From a virus, in the IMG/VR virus record IMGVR_UViG_3300027782_000025, positions 1 through 64,000 of that record: a stretch of 64,000 nucleotides of DNA, one strand, 5' to 3'. The notes under the pieces were generated by a model, which was given only the letters and a program-made list of their open reading frames with translations, searched no databases and was not told the DNA's origin. Positions 34,598-42,600 of this stretch are shown in pieces (the stretch's first letter is position 1; each line of letters opens with the position of its first letter). The position numbers and the translations under genes were made by a program.

Positions 34598-34838
34598 TGT
34601 TTTTTTCTTTCTTAAAGTCGAGGTGATTAACCTGCGCCATGGCGGTGCCGGTTTATCTATTTTTTTTTGATTCTACGTTGGACGCAAGGATGATATATGT
34701 GGTGGCCTTGCAGCATACGGGGTCTTATTTATTAAAAATGTTAGTGTCTGTCGGACATTTATAAAAATTGATTATTTTAAAATAATTGACTTAAATATAT
34801 AATGTTTATAAGATTAATTTTTTAGGGCTAAAATCACT

Positions 34839-35516
34839 ATGATCGATGAAAATTTCAAAATTAATCCGTGCGATCCCGATGATTTTACGAGATGTTCTTT
34901 ATGTTTTGATATAGGGGCACATATAGGTAATTGGTCTTTGCAAAATATAAATAATTTTAATAAAATAATTGCGTTAGAGCCATCTACTAAGACTTTTGAT
35001 ATATTAGTGAAAAATTGTGCTAAACACAACATCATTTGTTTAAATTATGCTATAAGTAATGATATTAGAGAACAGATCGATTTTTATGAAGCCGATGAGG
35101 CTTCTGATATATCTTCGATAAATAAGAACTGGTTATGCTCGAAAGAATCAAGATTTTTTGGTCTTAAACACTCTTTAACCACCTGTAAATCTACCACCTT
35201 AGATAGGCTTGTAGAATTGTATGGAACACCTGATCTTATTAAAATTGATGTAGAGGGAGCAGAAGATTTAGTAATTCTATCTTTATCAAAGAAGGTTAAG
35301 ACTCTTTGCTTTGAATGGGCGCGAGAATCTAATTCTGTCACCACACAATGTATTGATCATCTTCTAAGCATCGGATTTACTAAATTTTATGTTCAGTTTG
35401 AGGATAAATATAGCTATGTTCCAAATGAAGAAGAATATACGGATGATTTAAATATTATTGAGTATTTGCTCACCAAAGAATTAAAATGTGATTGGGGTAT
35501 GGTTTGGGCTATTTGA
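34839..35516 (+). CDS. FkbM-family methyltransferase (225 aa)
   Basis: C-F-D-I-G-A-H-I-G-N at about residue 23 is the SAM loop; P-D-L-I-K-I-D-V-E-G-A-E-D-L is the signature of FkbM methyltransferases, and L-E-P-S-T-K-T is between them. These enzymes O-methylate sugars or secondary metabolites. Codons are AT-rich, clearly different from the genes before 32 kb. The intergenic stretch 34598-34838 before it is AT-rich with a TTGACT box but no convincing promoter. Confidence 0.82.
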   Translation: MIDENFKINPCDPDDFTRCSLCFDIGAHIGNWSLQNINNFNKIIALEPSTKTFDILVKNCAKHNIICLNYAISNDIREQIDFYEADEASDISSINKNWLCSKESRFFGLKHSLTTCKSTTLDRLVELYGTPDLIKIDVEGAEDLVILSLSKKVKTLCFEWARESNSVTTQCIDHLLSIGFTKFYVQFEDKYSYVPNEEEYTDDLNIIEYLLTKELKCDWGMVWAI

Positions 35517-35600
35517 ATTTTTAAAAACAATTCTTCTATAATAAATGAAGGTATTTATAATAAGTATTTCCATTAATCATTTTCTTCTAAAGGATAATAT

Positions 35601-36224
35601 ATGCTTCTTGATTTTATAGGATTAATAAAAAAGTATGATATGAAAATAAGAGGAGTGATACATGTCGGGTCACACCATGGGCAAGAAAATAATCTTTATA
35701 ATTTAATTAATGTTAAAAATAGGATTTTTTTTGAGCCTCTAGATTCTAATTTTTCTGTTTTAAAAAATAATATAGAGCCAACACACACCTTGGTCAAAAA
35801 AGCATTGGGAAATGATAATAAAAAGGTGAACATGTATGTGGAGAAGCAGAATTCTGGAATGTCAAGTTCGATCTTAAAACCGAAGTTACACATTACACAA
35901 TATCCGCATATTGTCTTCGATGAAACAGAAGTAGTCGAAATGATAAAATTAGATTCCTTTGAAAAAGATTTAACTGAATTTAATCTTATGGTAATCGATG
36001 TTCAAGGATATGAGCTCGAAGTCTTTAAAGGTGCTCAGAATTCACTAAAAAATATCGATTATATTATTTCGGAGATAAATAGAGATGAACTTTATGAAAA
36101 CTGTGCTAGGATCGATCAGCTCGTAGAATTTTTGAGTATTTATGGGTTCGAGTTGGTAGAGAGTAATTGGGCTGGAGGCACATGGGGAGATGGGCTATTT
36201 ATTAAAAGAGGCAAAAGCTTATGA
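35601..36224 (+). CDS. FkbM-family methyltransferase (207 aa)
   Basis: G-V-I-H-V-G-S-H-H-G-Q-E near residue 17 and L-M-V-I-D-V-Q-G-Y-E-L-E near residue 131 are FkbM-type SAM and active-site motifs; F-F-E-P-L lies between them. A second FkbM gene beside the first suggests two positions of one glycan are methylated. ATG 35601 follows AAAGGATAATAT. Its stop overlaps the next start as ATGA. Confidence 0.83.
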   Translation: MLLDFIGLIKKYDMKIRGVIHVGSHHGQENNLYNLINVKNRIFFEPLDSNFSVLKNNIEPTHTLVKKALGNDNKKVNMYVEKQNSGMSSSILKPKLHITQYPHIVFDETEVVEMIKLDSFEKDLTEFNLMVIDVQGYELEVFKGAQNSLKNIDYIISEINRDELYENCARIDQLVEFLSIYGFELVESNWAGGTWGDGLFIKRGKSL

Positions 36225-37009
36225 TAACCGTTAATAATTTTGGCCCATCTGGTCGATTAGGTAATCAAATTTTTCAATTCGCATTGTTGTTCGGTTTACA
36301 TAAATTACATGGATATGAGATACATCTTCCTTTAAATAATGGATGTGAATTTTGGAAATGTTTCGATATAAAAAATATAAAATTATATGATTATCTTATA
36401 AGAGATGACGTCAATACTTTTAAAGAAACATTGGGTTATAACAATTACGATGATTGTGTTTTACAGCAACCGGATAATACTGAATTTTATGGTTATTTTC
36501 AATCATATCTTTATTTTGACAGGTATAGATCCGAATTAATCGACTGCTTAAATTTTCATAATGATATAATCGAAAAAAGCGATAATATATTGTCAGGTTT
36601 TAAAGGCCCACTTATAAGCATTCACGTTAGAAGAGGTGATTATATAGATCACCCGCAATGGGGAGATCTAATTAAAGAAGGATATTATGAAAAAGCTATA
36701 GAAGATATAAATGATAGCGAAGAGGTTTTAGTGTTTTCAGATGATATCGATTTTATTAAAGATTATTTTAAAACTAATAAAAATTTTAATATTATTGACG
36801 AAGATGAATACGTTTCTTTGTGCATGATGACCAAGTGCGAAAGACATATTATCGCGAATAGTAGCTTCTCATGGATGGGTGCTTATTTAAGTGGAAAGGA
36901 CAATGTCACTTGCCCAGAAACTTGGTTACCCTCTTTATTTCCGAAACCAAATGATATTCAAAAAGACATAACAAAACAATGTTGGAATAAAATAAAGTCT
37001 TTTATTTAA
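36221..37009 (+). CDS. GT11-family (alpha-1,2-fucosyltransferase-like) glycosyltransferase (262 aa)
   Basis: G-R-L-G-N-Q-I-F-Q-F at residues 11-20 and H-V-R-R-G-D-Y at 135-141 are the two signatures of family GT11, which transfers fucose (or a related sugar) from GDP-fucose to galactose residues. N-S-S-F-S-W-M-G-A near the end is the third conserved block. It is 262 residues, slightly short for the family. It overlaps the FkbM gene before it by four bases (ATGA), so the products act in one pathway, presumably decorating a glycan on a phage structural protein, DNA or the host surface. Confidence 0.85.
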   Translation: MITVNNFGPSGRLGNQIFQFALLFGLHKLHGYEIHLPLNNGCEFWKCFDIKNIKLYDYLIRDDVNTFKETLGYNNYDDCVLQQPDNTEFYGYFQSYLYFDRYRSELIDCLNFHNDIIEKSDNILSGFKGPLISIHVRRGDYIDHPQWGDLIKEGYYEKAIEDINDSEEVLVFSDDIDFIKDYFKTNKNFNIIDEDEYVSLCMMTKCERHIIANSSFSWMGAYLSGKDNVTCPETWLPSLFPKPNDIQKDITKQCWNKIKSFI

Positions 37010-37244
37010 ATAACCATCCCACATAGGTCTCTCAAATATTCGGGCCGCGGTTGAATTTGTTAAAGTCAGGTTATTAGAGCCGTGGCAGAGCGTTGTAATA
37101 TTTTAATTGTTATGAAAGACTAATAACTAGCGTGACGGGTTTTTTTAACTTGTTGGCATACTGAATTAGAAAGAAACAGCAAAAATTCTAACTTGAGCCG
37201 TTGTCACACTTTATTATTACTGACGCTGTTCGTCTTCGTTGTCT
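37010..37244. other. Gene-free stretch with a long inverted repeat and T run
   Basis: GTTATTAG (37070-37077) can pair with CTAATAAC (37120-37127), enclosing a GC-richer part GCCGTGGC; TTTTTTT follows at about 37140-37146. This could be a rightward terminator for the glycan cluster. I see no open frame or cassette promoter. Confidence 0.45.
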
Positions 37245-37790
37245 TTATTTTGAAGCGGCTGGTCCAATGCCCATCCTTGCCATTTTTGCTGCAGAGTCTG
37301 CGTATGGGTCTTTAGTGCCAATGTTTTTCTTTACTGGCCCCTTGTCCTGTTGAAAGTCAGATCCCTTGCGCTGTAGAGCGCGTTGGTTTTGCCATATCTT
37401 ATTTCCATCCGGTAGTGTGCGAGTTCTTGGCTTTGGCTTGCCGTCGACATAAGGCATCGGATCGTGACCAACTGTTAGCTTTGGTGCCCCTGGTTTTCTA
37501 GGTGCTAGTCGATACGCTTTATTTTTACTTCTTAAACTAGATGGATCTAAAACTTCTAGGAGATGTAATAATCTGTCTATGCTTTCTTCGACTGGTTCTT
37601 TTTTGGCGAAGGGATTCCCTTCTTTTTCTTCTTTTTTGGCGAATGGGTTTTCTTTAGGAGTTTTAGCTTTTTTGCGTAAAAACTCTGGTTTTGCTCCCAT
37701 AGCGTCGCCGGTTTCTTTTTGCTTTTTGGTCGGCGTCTCGAGATCTTCGTTCATTAGTCTTGATACACTATCGATATTATATGCTGACAT
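37245..37790 (-). CDS. Putative internal/scaffold-like protein with EESIDRL motif (181 aa)
   Basis: A Lys/Pro-rich protein with two copies of E-x-N-P-F-A-K-K-E, then V-E-E-S-I-D-R-L-L-H-L-L-E-V at about residues 68-81, then a basic Pro-rich tail. E-E-S-I-D-R-L is the linker motif that recurs in the 1675-residue protein at 39607 and L-L-E-V fits a T4-like prohead protease site; the N-terminal S-V-S-R-L-M-N-E is a second possible one. Internal-head or scaffold proteins have this composition. No domain is recognised. ATG 37790 follows ATAGGAGAATAAA. Confidence 0.65.
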   Translation of the reverse strand: MSAYNIDSVSRLMNEDLETPTKKQKETGDAMGAKPEFLRKKAKTPKENPFAKKEEKEGNPFAKKEPVEESIDRLLHLLEVLDPSSLRSKNKAYRLAPRKPGAPKLTVGHDPMPYVDGKPKPRTRTLPDGNKIWQNQRALQRKGSDFQQDKGPVKKNIGTKDPYADSAAKMARMGIGPAASK

Positions 37791-37838
37791 TTTATTCTCC
37801 TATATTATTATCTTTTATTAAAATTAATAAATTAAATA

Positions 37839-38981
37839 TCAATATTCTGCGTAGTCTCTGAGCTTGTCATAGAGTTTAGCGAGGAATCTGGAATGGTCGA
37901 TTACTTTTTTAAATCTCTGCTTTTCGGATTCAGTATTACCAGCTTTGCTTAAGGTGTTTTTGAGCTTATCCTCTGTTTGACCAAGAAAGGCTATTTCTGT
38001 AAGGATTTCTTCGAAATTAGATAAGTTACGGATGAAGTCGTATAGGTCACCTAGATATTCTCGCTGTACATTCGTGTTCTTATATTTTAGATATAATTTA
38101 TCTAATGAGCCTATATCTAGTTTAGATTTAATGACCATTAGGATGTTTTTAGCTTGTGTGATTATAGCAGATTGTAGTCTACCTAATTTAAGACTATGCT
38201 CTCTGGCTTTTTTGGCTGCTTCTGGTCTAAACTTATTAACTAATTGCCCAAAATAACCTGGTTTTTTATAATAGCCTGTGTCTTTCTCAGAGGTTATCTC
38301 TATGTTTTTATATTTCCTATTAGTTAAAAGTCTTAAAGCTTTCTCCTCACTATCGGCTTCGATGTGTCCGTGTTTGCGTATGCCGGTATTAGGATCATTA
38401 GCTATATATTCATATGTTTCTTCGGTTATTGGCTTTTTATTTTTCTTTTTGTGTTCGAGAGCTATAAATTCTTTTAAGCCTCTTATTAGACTACTGACAT
38501 CTGGTTCGATTTTAAGAAAGAGATCTTTACAGTTAGCTTTTAGAGTGGGCAGAACTTTGGCTAAGAAATATTTCGATAAAGCCGCAGGGTCTGTAACGTC
38601 AGCGTTGGCTGGGCGCTTTAGTCTCTGTTCATTAGATTTAATGATGTATTTGTTACGCTTGGTGTCAAATGTCGCTATTTTTATAGGTAGTGCGGCGCTA
38701 GGAAGTTTACTTAAGAAGCTAGGTGACTTTTTTAAATCTAGACCCAGATTAACATGGCGATAGTGGTAATCTATTACCACATTTACATATTTTTGGTTTT
38801 TTCTAGACTGCACGATCTGAGATACAGGGCCAATTTGTTTAGTCTGGCCGTTCCTATCTGTAAAACTGATTTGGTTTTTCGCCGGTATAAATGAGTATAC
38901 TTCATCTGCGGATCGGTCTTTAAGAGGTATAACCTGCTGGGTGCTTCCCACCACTTCATTTATAAGCTGATATAATCTCAT
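37839..38981 (-). CDS. Late-type protein with capsid-targeting-like N-terminus (380 aa)
   Basis: It begins M-R-L-Y-Q-L-I-N-E, matching M-[KR]-L-x-x-[IL]-[IL]-x-E seen at 47505, 55127, 59584 and 60559. Residues 25-65 (QISFTDRNGQTKQIGPVSQI, then V-Q-S-R-K-N-Q-K-Y) share with the protein at 58154 the pattern G-P-[IV]-x-x-I-V-Q-S-[KR]-K. The rest is helical and rich in Lys and Asn with a Y-E-Y-I-A-N-D-P-N-T segment. No enzyme motif is seen. It is probably packaged or assembled in the head, by inference from the N-terminus. Confidence 0.65.
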   Translation of the reverse strand: MRLYQLINEVVGSTQQVIPLKDRSADEVYSFIPAKNQISFTDRNGQTKQIGPVSQIVQSRKNQKYVNVVIDYHYRHVNLGLDLKKSPSFLSKLPSAALPIKIATFDTKRNKYIIKSNEQRLKRPANADVTDPAALSKYFLAKVLPTLKANCKDLFLKIEPDVSSLIRGLKEFIALEHKKKNKKPITEETYEYIANDPNTGIRKHGHIEADSEEKALRLLTNRKYKNIEITSEKDTGYYKKPGYFGQLVNKFRPEAAKKAREHSLKLGRLQSAIITQAKNILMVIKSKLDIGSLDKLYLKYKNTNVQREYLGDLYDFIRNLSNFEEILTEIAFLGQTEDKLKNTLSKAGNTESEKQRFKKVIDHSRFLAKLYDKLRDYAEY

Positions 38982-39006
38982 ACTTTAATTTTGATCATGC
39001 CGTTGG

Positions 39007-39564
39007 TTAGACTATTGTTTTTTGTATGAATTCTAATTTATTATAATAGCATAAGTATTTGCCAATAGCTAGAACTGGTCCTCTTTTAGCGCATTCTTCG
39101 GCATATAAACCATCTTGAGAATATGTCTCTAGTCTTCTAACGCCTTTTGCATATTTATATTTCACCATAAAGCTGGCTGTGTCTATGTGTTCTACTTTAG
39201 GTGTTGCGGTCGCCTTTAGTCTACTACGTCCGCTTTGATCCAGCTGTCCCCAAGTTACGACAGCGAAGTCATCTAATGCGAGAGCGAATTCTACCGATTG
39301 AAACCATTTTTCGTGAATAATATTATCGTCATCTAAGACATATAGCCAGTCTTCATTTTTAAATGGGAAGTTATCATATACATGATTTATAGCCTTTGTG
39401 CCAGCAATTCCATTTTTACTACACATTAGGGTAGTTGTGTTAGGATACCTTGGGACTCCCTCTGGATTATCATGGCATATTATCCAATGTGCTTGTTTTG
39501 GTATGGAGTTATACATCTCAGGTAGGTTATATGATCTTGAGCATGGTGTGATTATATAGAGCAT
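39007..39564 (-). CDS. Glycosyltransferase (GT2-like) with DDD motif (185 aa)
   Basis: M-L-Y-I-I-T-P-C-S-R at the start, W-I-I-C-H-D-N-P in the middle and W-L-Y-V-L-D-D-D-N-I-I at about residue 75 form the GT-A fold outline, with D-D-D as the metal- and nucleotide-sugar-binding motif. G-Y-A/E-C-A-K-R-G closes the acceptor part. Substrate unknown. ATG 39564 follows TCGAGTCCTT, a weak box. It lies between late-type genes, so it probably modifies a structural protein or glycan. Confidence 0.7.
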   Translation of the reverse strand: MLYIITPCSRSYNLPEMYNSIPKQAHWIICHDNPEGVPRYPNTTTLMCSKNGIAGTKAINHVYDNFPFKNEDWLYVLDDDNIIHEKWFQSVEFALALDDFAVVTWGQLDQSGRSRLKATATPKVEHIDTASFMVKYKYAKGVRRLETYSQDGLYAEECAKRGPVLAIGKYLCYYNKLEFIQKTIV

Positions 39565-39606
39565 AAGGACTCGATGTTCTTGGCGTATTTGTTATGTTAT
39601 ATATAC

Positions 39607-42600
39607 TTATTCTTCGTCTATGTCGGATAAGTTAATGTCGTCGTCTGCGGTGGTATCTTTGAAATTTTTAAGATGCTCTCTTGCGGCTATGGCTTCACCT
39701 CTGAGGCGTCTTCGTAAATCATATTGAATGTTTTTTTGTTTTTTATGTTCTGGCGCTGGCCACTCGTGTTCCCAAGCGTCTTTTAGCGAGTTTTCATAAT
39801 CTTTATTAAGTTTTTTTTCTTCATCATGAAACGCTCCTATTAATAAACTCTTAATGGAGCTGGGTATGGTTCGATCATCTAATATCTCTTTTGGCGGATA
39901 GGGTTCTTTATATGAAAATAAATCTGCTCCGATTTTGAAGTTTTCGGCTCCTTTTTCCTTATATTCGTCCGCTTTTGCTTTGAGCGCTATAATAGATTGC
40001 TGAAACTTGGGTGGGTAGCTTCCAAAAAATCTGGCTCTTATTTTATTTATCGCTTTATCTAGCCAATTGCTGATAGGGTAATATTCTTTAAATTCCCTTC
40101 TACGCCCCCAATAGTCTTTTCTACTAGCTTCATATATAAGTGGCATTAATCTGTCTATAGCTTCGTCGGTAGTATCTGTCAAATTAATATCATCGTGTGG
40201 CACTATATCCTTTATCTTTAACTCGATTTCAGCTAAAAGATCTTCCCTAGTCATAACCGCCACATGTTCGGCATACGGCATTTCCCAAGGAGCGTTTAAG
40301 ATTAATAACTCGGTTTTAGGATCTTCCCATCTACCGTTATCATATCTGGGATTGTCTTTATCGAACGGCTTGATTACATCTTCAGCATAGTAGTATGCAT
40401 ATTCAGGGTCCTGTTTAATGGCCATTTCTCCTTCTGGCCATCTTCTTTTTAAAACATACTGGGCATAAAATAATGATGATTTTGCATCCGTAGAGATGAT
40501 TGGTTCAGCTTGCTTCCAAGGTCTATCAAGGACGTAATTCGCATAGAGGTAGGAAGCATAGGGGTGAGTTAGTATCTTAGGTTCAGCTTTGGGCCATCTT
40601 TTTTTTATAACGAATCTTGCCGTGGTGTAACATTCAAGAGCGTCTCGGCGGTTAATATCATAATCTTCTGGATCGACTTTATTCTCAGCTATAAGCGGCA
40701 TAAATCTATCGATCGCTTCTTCTGCGGTTCCAGACAGATCGGTCTCGTCATTTTTTATGAAAAACTGAGATGTTGATTTTACTTCATCTAAGAAGTCTTT
40801 AAATGGTATTTTTACTAGTCTATCAGCGTAAACTTTTGCGCGCCCCAGGTCTTTAATTATTATTGGTTCTGCTATATACCACCTTTCACCTAGTACAAAT
40901 TGAGCATAAAGCGATGCTACATGCGGATCTTTAATAATGGTACGCTCGGCCTCAGGACATCTCATTTTATTGACATTATCCTTATCTAAACTCCTAAAAT
41001 AAACATAATTAAATGCATTAATAGGACTCATCCTTTCAAAATCTGGTAGCTCTTCAGCATTCTCCATAATAAGTGGCATTAATCTATCGATCGCTTCTTC
41101 GGTTGTGTCAGTAAGATTCCTGTTTTCGTCTGGGAACATTTGACCCATTCTTATATCGACATCAGCTTGAATAACCTCTAGTGGCATGTGCGCAACATAT
41201 TGGGCGTAAAAGTAGGCATACTTTGGATCTTGCAATATGAATGGCTCAGCATCTTCCCACCTTAATTTATCCCTCTGGCCTGATTTACTATAGATATCTC
41301 TGGCATAAATATAAGCCCACTTTGGACTTTTCATAATATATTCTTCAGCATTAATGAATCTTTTCTTTCGATCGGCTTTTCTAATCGGCTCATGGTTTAA
41401 GACATTCTTAGCGTACGCTGAAGCATATTCTGGGTCATGTTTTATGATTTCTTCTGCGTCACTTAACCATTGTTCACACTTGCCATCTTGGTCCATTTTT
41501 AGAATGAAATTATATGCATAATTATAACATTCTTGTGGTGTCAGCTTTTTAGGATCTGGCAGAAGCCCTTCGATAATGAGCGGCACCAGTCTGTCGATTG
41601 ACTCATCAATACCAGTTAAGTCTTTGTCTTCTTGTGGGTGTAAGTCTCTTCGAATAGCTTCGACTTCTGCTAAAAATTGCTCATACGGCATCTGTGCTAT
41701 ATTTCTAGCATACCTTTCGGCCCAGCGTTTATCTCGTATTATGTAAGGTTCGGCCTCTGGCCACCTTATACCGAGGTTTTTACGTCTGTTTATTACATAA
41801 TCGACATATTCGTAAACATATTCTGGTGATGTTATTATATATGGCTCTGCCTCTGGCCACCTTTTGCCAAGATTTTTGCGTTTGTTGATAACATAATCAG
41901 CATATCTGCAAGCATATTCTGGTGATGTCTTTATAGATGGCTCTGCCTCTGGCCACCTTATACCGAGTCCTTTCTCTTTGTTGATAACATAAACGGCATA
42001 TTTGCAAGCATATTCAGGTGATGTCTTTATAGATGGTTCGGCCTCTGGCCACCTTTTACCGAGGTTTTTACCTTTGTTAATGGCATCTAACGTATAAAAG
42101 AAAGCATATCTTGGGTCTTTCATTATATATGGTTCGGCCTCTGGCCACCTCTTACCGCGGTTTTTACCTTTGTTCATATAACGGTAGATTTCATACTGAG
42201 TCATTTTGCTTGGGTCTGGCTCTTTTTTGTTTTCGCTGATAAGTGGCATCAGTTTATCGATCGACTCTTCGACGGTGTTGGATAAATCCAAATCATCCCC
42301 GCTAGTTAATTCCGATATCTTCATCTCTGCGTCTGCCTTAAGATCTTCAATTGACATTTTGGCTACCTCTGTACAATAAGCATATAGGTAATAACCATAA
42401 TCATCAACATCATCATCTTCGAAATGCTCTATTATTCGTAATTCGACCATTGGAGCTAATCTGATTTTACTTATATCGGTGGCATAGGACAGGGCAAATC
42501 GAAGATCCTTTCCTCCTAAAATAAGCGGTTCAGCAGCTTTCCAAGTGCCCTTTATAACGTTCTTAGCATAATTGAACGCCCAGTATTGATCTGTTAATAT

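Noticed and set aside
34700-34838. TTGACT...TATAATG as a promoter for the FkbM gene
   Set aside because: The spacing between the boxes is too short for sigma70 and the region is so AT-rich that matches are expected.
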